From Candidatus Bipolaricaulis sp. (GTDB taxonomy: Bacteria; Bipolaricaulota; Bipolaricaulia; Bipolaricaulales; Bipolaricaulaceae): DNA of 17,036 nucleotides. Made by a program: the position numbers and the translations under genes. The stretch spans positions 1 through 17,036 of the forward strand of contig JAGUVP010000291.1 in assembly GCA_020062805.1 (NCBI GenBank), read 5' to 3'. Positions 6,844 through 13,935 of the stretch are shown one piece after another (the first letter of the stretch is position 1; every line of letters starts with the position of its first letter). Under the pieces are notes generated by a model. The model saw nothing but the letters and a program-made list of their open reading frames with translations, was not told the DNA's origin and did no database searches.

Positions 6844-7848
6844 GTGGCGAGAAGACAGCGGGTTCCGCGGCGAGTGTGGATTGCGGGGGGGATCCTTCTC
6901 CTCCCTGTGGCGCTTGGGTTCATCCCCGGCGTTCCGCACCCGTTCCTGAGCTTGTTTCTGTGGTGGGTGGCCTCCCCGCCGCGGGTCGAGGTTCCGGCTC
7001 CGATCTCGGGAGTGGAGCGGGTGCTCGTGATCGCTCCCCATCCAGATGATGAGCTTCTGGCTCTCGGGGGAACGATCGCCCAACTCAAACAGGCGGGCCA
7101 GCAGGTCCTGGTGGTGTTCCTGACAAACGGTGATGCGAACCGGGCTGCGAAAAGTCTCTTCACCCTCAACCCTCTGCGGAGGGCCGAGGACTACCGAGCC
7201 TTGGGATACCGGCGACAGAAGGAAGCAGCGGCCGCTTTGCGCGTTCTGGGTGTACCCGTGACCTCGGCCCTGTACTTGGGCTACCCGGACGCTGGGCTCA
7301 CAGCTCTCGCTAGTACGAACTGGAAGAGGGCAACGCCGTACACGAGCCCGTTCACGAAGGCGAACTACGCGTTCTACAGGAACAGCTTCAACACCAGTGC
7401 GCTGTACTGCGGAGAGGACCTCGTGGCCGACCTTGCAGTGATCCTACGCCGGTTCAGCCCGACTACGGTCTACATGCCCCACCCCGAGGATGGGCATCCA
7501 GACCATCGAGCTGCAGTGCAGCTTGTGTTGGCGGCGCTGGCCACGGTGGAGATGGACGACGAGCCGCAGCTACGCCTGTACATTGTCCATGCCCCGAGCT
7601 GGCCTGACCCCCGGCGCTTGGCTACCGACCAATCGCTGACGGTGCCCGCCGCGTTGGGTAACTGGACATGGCACAGTCATGAGATGACCGACGAACTGAT
7701 GGAAGTGAAGTTGAGGGCCATTCGCGCGTACAGCTCGCAACGGATCACGAATGGGCGGTTCTTGGCAAGTTTTGTCCGCCCCAACGAGCTGTACGCTGTG
7801 TTCACAACACCGGCTCTACCGGTCGGCCTCCCCGCTCCAGGCAGGTGA
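6844..7848 (+). CDS. Membrane-anchored PIG-L/LmbE-family deacetylase
   Basis: The 334-residue protein has a basic N-terminus, a hydrophobic segment (about 11-29, IAGGILLLPVALGFIPG) and a second short one (34-43), then a PIG-L/LmbE catalytic domain. The zinc motif APHPDDE (64-70) and the C-terminal HPEDGHPDH (213-221) supply the Asp/His residues that the family uses to remove an acetyl group from an N-acetylated sugar (GlcNAc-PI, GlcNAc-inositol, or bacillithiol/mycothiol precursors). Anchoring suggests a lipid-linked or extracytoplasmic substrate; the topology is not certain. The start is GTG with GGAG 5 nt upstream; no ATG fits the frame. The last 47 nt overlap the 3' end of the convergent flippase-methyltransferase gene, a candidate pathway partner. 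Confidence 0.88.
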   Translation: MARRQRVPRRVWIAGGILLLPVALGFIPGVPHPFLSLFLWWVASPPRVEVPAPISGVERVLVIAPHPDDELLALGGTIAQLKQAGQQVLVVFLTNGDANRAAKSLFTLNPLRRAEDYRALGYRRQKEAAAALRVLGVPVTSALYLGYPDAGLTALASTNWKRATPYTSPFTKANYAFYRNSFNTSALYCGEDLVADLAVILRRFSPTTVYMPHPEDGHPDHRAAVQLVLAALATVEMDDEPQLRLYIVHAPSWPDPRRLATDQSLTVPAALGNWTWHSHEMTDELMEVKLRAIRAYSSQRITNGRFLASFVRPNELYAVFTTPALPVGLPAPGR

Positions 7849-9505
7849 TCACGTAGGGTCGAGCGGGTCCCCGCTCCACGTGCTCCTTCACGACCCGCAG
7901 TTCGGGGTGAGCGAGGAACGGGCGGTGAAAGAACCTGCCTGCGGGCCAGGGGCCGACGAGGACCACGTGCCCCCCCGGCCGAAGCTTTCTGGAGAGGCGT
8001 TCTGCAAGGTCTCGGATCCGTCCCAGCGAACCGAGGTAGTAGAGAACCTCGGAGCAGAAGACAAGTTCGAACTCACCCTCGGGGAGCTCCGTCGTGATGT
8101 CCATGAGGTGGAACTCCACCCCACGATGAGGGCAATGGCTTCGTGCCCGCTCCACGGCCAGGGGGGCGAAGTCGACCCCTACCACGTTCTCCCCCACCCC
8201 TGCACGAGCAAGGAGGCAGGTGAACTGGCCCTCGGCGCATCCGATCTCCAACACCCGGTCGTAGGGCGGACGGGCGGGATCTGGGGACCGGGGAAGGATT
8301 GCCAGCTTCCGCTCGTATTTTTCCTTCTCGTAGAGGCTTGTGGCGTAGTTCCAGGGGTCCGGCGTGCGGAACCGGCGGGCGAACAGCTTCTTGCGCCAAC
8401 AAGTTGGGATCAGAGCCCACAGGTAGAGCACCCCGACCTCGAACACCCCGCGCACAAGCTTCAACGCCGAACGCAGGTGCTTTCCGGTCTCGCCCGGCGT
8501 GAGTTTCTTCCCAAACATTGTCAACAGGCCTTCCCGTGACAGGTAGACGAGGCCCGCCCCCACGAGCAAAAGCTCGAGGAACCGCACCGTGAGGGAGAAC
8601 GCCATCGCTCCCTGGGGTGAGATCTCGACCAGTCCGAGGATTCCCACCCGACCTCCTTCGGCGGTGCCCAAGCCGGCGGGGGTCAGCCAGAGGAACGTGG
8701 TCAGGATCGCGTTGAGGTTGAAGTACACGGCGAGATCTGAAAGGGAGAACAGGCGGCCCTCGGTGAAGTAGAAGAAGATCTGCGGCCGGAGGTAGGTGCA
8801 GAAGAAGCTCGCCAACTGAAGCAGGAACGCGAGGGCGGTCCAGGGGAGGTAGCGGGTGAACGCGGCGTGCATCTCGTTTTCCATCGCGTGAATCTTCTCT
8901 CCCCACGCCTGAGGCCAGTTCCACGATCGACGGAAGCGCCTCAGCGAGGCGACGATTCGGGACAGCCAGTGGAAGTTGCGGGCGAAGCTCAGGACTCCCA
9001 TGGCCACGGCGAGCGCGACGACGAGAAGGCCCGCTCCCACTTGGAGCTTGGCCGTCGAGGAGAGGATCTCGCCGGTGAGGGTGAACGCCCCGCCGAGCAC
9101 GGCGAACAGGACCAGGCTCAGCCCGGCCAGCAGCCGGTCCACGAACAGCGTTGCGAACACGGTCGGCAGGGGGCGGCCGGTCTTCTGAGAGGCGAGCCAC
9201 GCCCGTACGGGCTCCCCTCCCACGTAGGCGACTGGCGTGATGTACGAAACAGCGAACCCGGCCACGCCGATTCCCGCGACCGTGCGCAGGTGGAGGCGCG
9301 CGCCGAAGGCGTGGAGAAGGACCGCCCAGCTGGCGACCCACAACAAGGTTGCGACGAGGTCGTTCCCGACCATGGCCAGGAAGCCGAAAGGTCCCAGCGC
9401 CTGGACCTGCCGCCACACGGCATCGGGTCCCACGAAGACGAGGATGAGGGCAAACAGCCCGAACCCTGCCCCCACCAGCAGCACCGCCAGCCACGCCCGC
9501 TTCAT
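7802..9505 (-). CDS. Fusion: LPG-synthase-type flippase membrane domain plus NodS-like SAM methyltransferase
   Basis: The 567-residue protein joins two domains. Residues about 1-330 form a multi-helix membrane domain of the lysylphosphatidylglycerol synthase TM / UPF0104 flippase-like family (PF03706): GxxLVATLLWVASWAVLLHAFG near 48-68, the family signature ITPVAYVGGEPVRAW (89-103), a TLFVDRLLAG segment (119-128) and TPAGLGTAEGG (275-285). Residues about 380-560 are a class I methyltransferase of the NodS type: DPWNYATSLYEKEKYERKL (383-401), SAM motif VLEIGCAEGQFT (418-429), acidic VVGVDFAP (441-448) and CSEVLYYLG (484-492). NodS N-methylates de-N-acetylated glucosamine, and a deacetylase gene lies convergently next door. 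The best start is the ATG at 9503-9505; a TTG three codons upstream is possible. TACCCT (9515-9520) sits 9 nt before the ATG. There is no frameshift between the domains. Confidence 0.85.
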   Translation of the reverse strand: MKRAWLAVLLVGAGFGLFALILVFVGPDAVWRQVQALGPFGFLAMVGNDLVATLLWVASWAVLLHAFGARLHLRTVAGIGVAGFAVSYITPVAYVGGEPVRAWLASQKTGRPLPTVFATLFVDRLLAGLSLVLFAVLGGAFTLTGEILSSTAKLQVGAGLLVVALAVAMGVLSFARNFHWLSRIVASLRRFRRSWNWPQAWGEKIHAMENEMHAAFTRYLPWTALAFLLQLASFFCTYLRPQIFFYFTEGRLFSLSDLAVYFNLNAILTTFLWLTPAGLGTAEGGRVGILGLVEISPQGAMAFSLTVRFLELLLVGAGLVYLSREGLLTMFGKKLTPGETGKHLRSALKLVRGVFEVGVLYLWALIPTCWRKKLFARRFRTPDPWNYATSLYEKEKYERKLAILPRSPDPARPPYDRVLEIGCAEGQFTCLLARAGVGENVVGVDFAPLAVERARSHCPHRGVEFHLMDITTELPEGEFELVFCSEVLYYLGSLGRIRDLAERLSRKLRPGGHVVLVGPWPAGRFFHRPFLAHPELRVVKEHVERGPARPYVITCLERGGRPVEPVL

Positions 9506-9514
9506 GCCCTGCAA

Positions 9515-9520
9515 AGGGTA
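9515..9520 (-). promoter_or_regulatory. Candidate -10 box of flippase-methyltransferase gene
   Basis: On the minus strand TACCCT lies 9 nt before the ATG at 9503-9505 and no Shine-Dalgarno precedes that ATG. The match is weak (TAnnnT only), so this rests mainly on the same arrangement seen at other genes here. Confidence 0.3.
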
Positions 9521-9570
9521 ACGCGTGTCGGAAGGCGATGTCCAACCAGAGGCTGACTACGGGGGGGAAC

Positions 9571-9599
9571 TTGTGAGGAGCCTTTCCCGGACGTAAGAT
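9571..9599 (+). promoter_or_regulatory. Sigma-70-like promoter of gyrA
   Basis: TTGTGA (9571-9576) and TAAGAT (9594-9599) are spaced by exactly 17 nt; each matches consensus at 4 of 6 positions. A run of seven Gs (9561-9567) lies just upstream. GGGAG (9602-9606) is 5 nt before the ATG at 9612, so if transcription starts near 9606 the leader is only about 6 nt. Confidence 0.5.
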
Positions 9600-9611
9600 T
9601 CGGGAGTTCCC

Positions 9612-12011
9612 ATGCCTGAACGGATCGAGACCGCCTTCATTGAAGACGAGATGGAGCAGTCGTACATCGACTACGCCGTCTCGGTCATCCGCGCCCGCGC
9701 CGTCCCCGATGTCCGCGACGGGCTGAAGCCCGTTCAGCGCCGCATCCTCTACGGATTCCGCGAGCTCGGGCTCCTGCCGGGGAAGCCGCCCCGGAAGTCG
9801 GCGCGCATCGTCGGTGAGGTGATGGGTAAGTTCCACCCCCACGGCGACATGGCCGTGTACGAGGCGATGGTCGGTCTGGCCCAGGACTTCTCGACCCGCT
9901 ACCCGCTCGTGGACGGACAGGGGAACTTCGGCTCGGTGGACGGGGATGAGCCGGCGGCGATGCGGTACACGGAGGCCCGCCTCGCCCCGCTCGCGCGGGA
10001 GTTCCTCGACGAGCTGGACGAGGAGACGGTGGACTTCCTCCCCAACTTCGACGGCTCGCTCGAGGAGCCGGAGGTGATGCCGGCCCGGTTCCCGCACCTG
10101 CTCACGAACGGGGCATGGGGGATCTCGGTGGGGATGACGACGCAGATCCCTCCCCACAACCTCGGGGAGCTGATCGCGGCCACCTTGTACGCGCTCGATC
10201 ACCCGGACGCGACAGCGGCTGATCTCCTTCCGCTCGTTCCAGGACCGGACTTCCCCACCGGCGGGATCCTCGTTGGACGGGAAGGGATCCGCGCCGCGTA
10301 CGAGACAGGCGAGGGGAAGCTCACCATCCGCGCCCGGGCGTTCGTGGAGGACGACCGGATCGTGATCACGGAGATCCCGTACCAGGTACGGAAGACCACG
10401 ATCTTGGAGAACATCGCCGCCAAGGCCAAGGACGGGGCGCTGGAGGGGATCGCCGATCTCCGGGACGAGTCGGACCGGGAAGGCCTGCGCATCGTGGTCG
10501 AGCTCAAGCGGGGCGTGGACGGGCATCGCCTGTTGCCTCGCCTCCTCAAGCTGACCCCGCTCGAGCGCACGTTCTCCTGCCACTTCCTGGTGATTCAGGA
10601 CGGGAACCCACGGACCCTGTCTCTGCCCGAGATCCTGAAGGCGTTTCTCGCCTTCCGCCGGACCACGGTCCGGCGGCGGACCGAGCACCGGCTCAAGGTC
10701 GCCCGGGAACGCGCCCATCTTCTGGGGGGGTTCAAGCTCGCCCTGGAGAACCTCGATCAGGTGATCGAGATCATCCGCGGGGCCTCCGAGCCGGCCGAGG
10801 CGGAGGCCCTCCTCGCCGCGGAGATCGGCCTCTCTCCGAAGCAGGCCGATGCGGTCCTCAAGATGCGTCTCTCGCAGCTCACGAAGCTCGAGCGCCGCAA
10901 GATCGAGGATGAACTGACTGAGCTGAAGGCGAAGATCGCGGAGTACGAGGTCGTGCTCGCCGACCCTGGGCGATTGAATGACCTGATCCGCGAGGAGCTC
11001 CAGGCGATCGCGAGCCAATACGGCAATGCGCGGCGGACGGCGATCGTCGAGTCGTCGGAGGCAATCGAACTCGCCGCCCTTGACGCACCGCGGCTGGACG
11101 TGATCCTGTGTGTGACGGGCAAGGGGTACGTGAACACGACGGGCTGCGAGGCGTACCGCGCCCAAGGCCGGGGCGGCAAGGGCGTGATCGGGATCCGTCC
11201 TAAGGAGGGGGACTACCTCCGGACGATGGTCGCCGCTCACACCCACCAGGACCTCCTCGTGTTCACCGACCGCGGCCGCGTGTTCAAGCTTCCCCTCCAG
11301 CGCCTGGAGCTCAGCGATCGCGATTCGGTGGGGAAGAACCTCCGCCAGTTCCTGGAGATGGGGTTGGATGAGGAAATCCGCACTGTGCTCCCGGTGGGCG
11401 GCTATGACGGCGGGTACGCCCTGTTGTCCACCCGGCAGGGGATCGTGAACCGCAATTCCCTCTCCGACTACGCGAACGCCCATACGAAGGGGATCCTCGC
11501 CCACTCGATCCCCGAGGAGGACCGCCTTGTGGACGCGGCGATCACCGGCGGCAAGGGGGAGACGGTCCTCGCCACGGCGGGCGGACACGTGATCCGCTTC
11601 CCTGAGGAGCAGGTGCGCATCACGCGCCGCCCCTCGAAGGGCGTGATCGGGATTCGGCTCGCTCCAGACGACTGGGTGGTGGGGATGGTTTGGCTTCCCC
11701 CGGGCGAGACGGATCAGCGGCTCTTGTTCGTGACAGAGATGGGGCAAGGGAAGCGCGTGGAACTGACGGATCTTCCCAGCCAGGGTCGCGGTGGGCGAGG
11801 GGTGATCGGGATCAAGCTCGATACCCACGGCGGGTCGCTCGTCACAGCGATCCTCGTTTCGGAAGGGGACGAGGTGGCCCTGTCCACGGCGGGGGGGAAG
11901 GTGATCCGGTTCCCGGCGACCCAGGTAAGCACGTTCTCCCGCTACGCGCGGGGGGTGCGACTGATCCAGGTCGAGCCGGAAGACCGGGTGGTATCGGCTG
12001 TGGTGGTGTAA
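9612..12011 (+). CDS. gyrA: DNA gyrase subunit A
   Basis: The 799-residue protein is the breakage-reunion subunit of type IIA topoisomerase, forming A2B2 with GyrB to introduce negative supercoils. The N-terminal winged-helix core is complete: [26 protein letters not shown] (20-45), HPHGD (75-79) and catalytic Tyr119 in [10 protein letters not shown]. The C-terminal beta-pinwheel shows six blade-like repeats. One carries the GyrA box QGRGGKG (518-524; canonical QRRGGKG, so one Arg is Gly) and another a second box-like QGRGGRG (724-730). This favours gyrase over topoisomerase IV. At the quinolone-contact site E. coli Ser83 is Met80 and Asp87 is Glu84. No gyrB lies in the window. It starts 107 nt from the divergent flippase-methyltransferase gene and is followed by tyrS. 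Confidence 0.93.
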   Translation: MPERIETAFIEDEMEQSYIDYAVSVIRARAVPDVRDGLKPVQRRILYGFRELGLLPGKPPRKSARIVGEVMGKFHPHGDMAVYEAMVGLAQDFSTRYPLVDGQGNFGSVDGDEPAAMRYTEARLAPLAREFLDELDEETVDFLPNFDGSLEEPEVMPARFPHLLTNGAWGISVGMTTQIPPHNLGELIAATLYALDHPDATAADLLPLVPGPDFPTGGILVGREGIRAAYETGEGKLTIRARAFVEDDRIVITEIPYQVRKTTILENIAAKAKDGALEGIADLRDESDREGLRIVVELKRGVDGHRLLPRLLKLTPLERTFSCHFLVIQDGNPRTLSLPEILKAFLAFRRTTVRRRTEHRLKVARERAHLLGGFKLALENLDQVIEIIRGASEPAEAEALLAAEIGLSPKQADAVLKMRLSQLTKLERRKIEDELTELKAKIAEYEVVLADPGRLNDLIREELQAIASQYGNARRTAIVESSEAIELAALDAPRLDVILCVTGKGYVNTTGCEAYRAQGRGGKGVIGIRPKEGDYLRTMVAAHTHQDLLVFTDRGRVFKLPLQRLELSDRDSVGKNLRQFLEMGLDEEIRTVLPVGGYDGGYALLSTRQGIVNRNSLSDYANAHTKGILAHSIPEEDRLVDAAITGGKGETVLATAGGHVIRFPEEQVRITRRPSKGVIGIRLAPDDWVVGMVWLPPGETDQRLLFVTEMGQGKRVELTDLPSQGRGGRGVIGIKLDTHGGSLVTAILVSEGDEVALSTAGGKVIRFPATQVSTFSRYARGVRLIQVEPEDRVVSAVVV

Positions 12012-12175
12012 GCTACACGTTTGTTGACATCGCCGTGGAAACATCGAAGACGCATCGGTGGGGCAGGCACTCCAGGCGGGTTTTGCGGTAAGAGACCGAG
12101 GCTTGGGGAGTGAGCGCTCTGTGCGCGGCGTGCTCGTGTTGCAGCCGGTGCAGCTTTTCATGAGGCAGGGTGAGG
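12012..12175. other. gyrA-tyrS intergenic region (164 nt), no confident element
   Basis: It holds a perfect -35 hexamer TTGACA (12024-12029) but nothing like a -10 16-18 nt later. The pentamer CATCG recurs at 12028, 12042 and 12053. A weak 4-bp hairpin, TGCA-GCCGG-TGCA (about 12140-12152), is followed by GCTTTT. I see no Tyr T-box consensus, tRNA or strong terminator. The region ends with the tyrS ribosome binding site AGGCAGGG (12163-12170). Confidence 0.4.
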
Positions 12176-13378
12176 ATGGAGATCAGGGCTGAAGTTGAGC
12201 GACAGCTGGCGATCATCGAGCAAAACGCAGAGACCGTTCTCCCACGCGACGAGCTGGCGAGGAAGATCGAACGATCGCTTCGCCAGGAAAGGCCGTTGCG
12301 GGCCAAACTGGGCATCGACCCCTCGGCATCGCAGCTCACCCTGGGCCACGCGGTCGTCCTGCGGAAGCTGAGGGCGTTCCAGGACTTGGGGCACACCGCG
12401 GTCCTCGTGGTGGGGGATTTCACGCGCCGTATCGGCGATCCGTCGGGGAAATCCAAGACCCGGGAGCCGATGTCGCCGGAGGAGATCGAGCGCAACATGC
12501 GCACCTACCGCGAACAGGCGTTTCGGATCCTCGATCCGCGGAAGGCGGAGGTTCGCTACAACTCGGAGTGGCTGGAGAAGCTGACCTTGGCCCAGGTGGT
12601 GGGGCTTACCGCTCGGTACACAGTGGCGCGGATGCTCGAGCGGGAGGACTTCCAGCGCCGGTTTCGCGAGGGATCGGCGATCACGATCATGGAGTTCCTG
12701 TACCCGCTGGCCCAGGCCTACGACTCGGTGGCCGTGCGGGCCGACATCGAGCTCGGGGGATCGGACCAGCGGTTCAACCTCCTCATCGGCCGCGACATCC
12801 AGGAGGCTTACGGCCAAGATCCCCAGGCCATCCTCACGATGCCCCTCCTCATTGGGATCGATGGGACGTTCGCCATGTCGCAGTCCAGGGGGAACTACAT
12901 CGGGGTGGCTGAGGAACCGGAGGAGCAGTTCGGGAAGATCATGTCCATCCCCGATGAGCGGATGCCCCAGTACTTCCAGCTTCTCACCGATCTCTCGTGG
13001 GCGGAAGCGGCATCCCTACACCCGAAAGAGGCCAAGAAGCTCCTCGCGCGAACTCTGGTGTCGTGGTTCCACGGCGAGGACGGGGCGCGCCGGGGCCAGG
13101 AGCACTTCGAGCGGGTGTTCGAGGACGAGCAGCCGCCCGAGGAGATGCCGGAGGTCTTGGTGGGCGATCTGCTTGACGCCGATCGGACGGCGAACATCGT
13201 CGATCTTCTCATTGAGGCGGGGATGACGTCCTCGCGATCTGAGGCACGGCGGCTTGTGGAGGGGGGAGGCGTAGAGATTGATGGGGAGAAGATTACCTCC
13301 CATCGGGATCGCGTCACCGTGCGCGCGGGGACCGTCCTGCGGGCGGGGAAGCTGCGGTTCGCTCGGCTCATGGTCTGA
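12176..13378 (+). CDS. tyrS: Tyrosyl-tRNA synthetase (TyrZ type) with altered HIGH and KMSKS motifs
   Basis: TyrRS charges tRNA-Tyr via tyrosyl-adenylate. The 400-residue protein aligns along its length with the TyrZ group: KLGIDPSASQLTLGHAVVL around 45-63, GDFTRRIGDPSGKSKTR (about 81-97), GGSDQRFNLLIGRDIQ (about 196-211), TMPLLIGIDG (221-230) and a C-terminal S4 RNA-binding domain (about 335-395, TSSRSEARRLVEGGGVEIDG). The HIGH motif reads TLGH (55-58) and the KMSKS loop reads AMSQS (233-237), so both signature lysines and the first His are missing although neighbouring GNYIG is kept. The sequence of this stretch is clean, with no frameshift. I chose ATG 12176 because AGGCAGGG lies 5 nt upstream; GTG 12170 would add two residues. 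It is followed after 11 nt by the Cys-rich gene, probably the same operon. Confidence 0.9.
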   Translation: MEIRAEVERQLAIIEQNAETVLPRDELARKIERSLRQERPLRAKLGIDPSASQLTLGHAVVLRKLRAFQDLGHTAVLVVGDFTRRIGDPSGKSKTREPMSPEEIERNMRTYREQAFRILDPRKAEVRYNSEWLEKLTLAQVVGLTARYTVARMLEREDFQRRFREGSAITIMEFLYPLAQAYDSVAVRADIELGGSDQRFNLLIGRDIQEAYGQDPQAILTMPLLIGIDGTFAMSQSRGNYIGVAEEPEEQFGKIMSIPDERMPQYFQLLTDLSWAEAASLHPKEAKKLLARTLVSWFHGEDGARRGQEHFERVFEDEQPPEEMPEVLVGDLLDADRTANIVDLLIEAGMTSSRSEARRLVEGGGVEIDGEKITSHRDRVTVRAGTVLRAGKLRFARLMV

Positions 13379-13389
13379 GCCGGGAAGAC

Positions 13390-13935
13390 GTGACCAAGAC
13401 GAAGGCGTGGGAGAAGGCGCTCGTCGAGGGGCTCGACCGGTTCGCGGGGCAGGAGGCACGGGAGCGCGTTCTCTCGGGCATGGGCGATCTTCCAAGTTCC
13501 TCGGAAGCTGCGGATTGGGTTCGGGAGGTCATGGCGCGGATGGATCAAGGTCTCGACCCTGCAACCCGTGCCGCTGTTCTTGAGTTGTGCGGCCAAACGT
13601 GCTTGGGTACCGCGCGTATCGCCCGGGCGAGGGGTGTGGGACAGCAGTTCACGGATCTCGTTGCGTTGTTGGCCTTCCTCAATGAGAGACACATCGGTGG
13701 AGGCAAGCTCCGCCTCGACAGGGATGTCGTCTACGCTGTCTACGACCGCTGCTACTGCCCGCGCATCAGCCAGTCGACGGAGCGGATCTCGCCGACCTAC
13801 TGCCACTGCTCGCGGGGCTGGTTGGGTGCGTTGTTCGGGGCCCTCCTCGGACGCGCGGTCGAGGTGGAGCTGGTCTCCTCGGTTCTTGCGGGCAACCCAG
13901 TCTGTGAGCTCGCCATTCGCCCTTCGGCGGGCTAA
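13390..13935 (+). CDS. Cys-rich small protein, DUF6144/V4R-like, function unknown
   Basis: The 181-residue soluble protein has an acidic helical N-terminal half and a C-terminal half rich in paired cysteines: CGQTC (C67, C71), CYC (C121, C123), CHC (C138, C140) and C172. The segment SPTYCHCSRGW, then GALLGRAVEVELVSSVLAGNPVCELAIR, resembles the ligand-binding end of V4R-like and DUF6144 proteins, in which a G..C.F/L.I strand closes the fold. The family name is recalled from pattern and is not certain. Two CxC pairs 14 residues apart could bind a metal or Fe-S cluster. The start is GTG at 13390, 11 nt after tyrS, with only a weak purine run upstream (GGGAAG); it is probably co-transcribed. The stop overlaps the stop of the convergent lipoprotein gene. 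Confidence 0.8.
   Translation: MTKTKAWEKALVEGLDRFAGQEARERVLSGMGDLPSSSEAADWVREVMARMDQGLDPATRAAVLELCGQTCLGTARIARARGVGQQFTDLVALLAFLNERHIGGGKLRLDRDVVYAVYDRCYCPRISQSTERISPTYCHCSRGWLGALFGALLGRAVEVELVSSVLAGNPVCELAIRPSAG

Noticed and set aside
11891..11897. Seven-G runs in gyrA (and at 6895-6901 in the deacetylase gene) as frameshift sites.
   Set aside because: Both frames continue intact with conserved sequence on either side.
12024..12052. TTGACA as a tyrS promoter.
   Set aside because: The -35 is perfect, but no -10-like hexamer lies 16-18 nt downstream.
8073..12161. A very long open frame of about 1360 codons on the minus strand opposite gyrA and through the flippase-methyltransferase gene.
   Set aside because: It is antisense to two genes with clear catalytic motifs, is Arg/Pro/Gly-rich and shows no domain; it is a product of high GC.
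12012..12175. A T-box riboswitch or tRNA gene before tyrS.
   Set aside because: No T-box consensus, specifier stem, antiterminator or cloverleaf could be drawn; only short weak hairpins.
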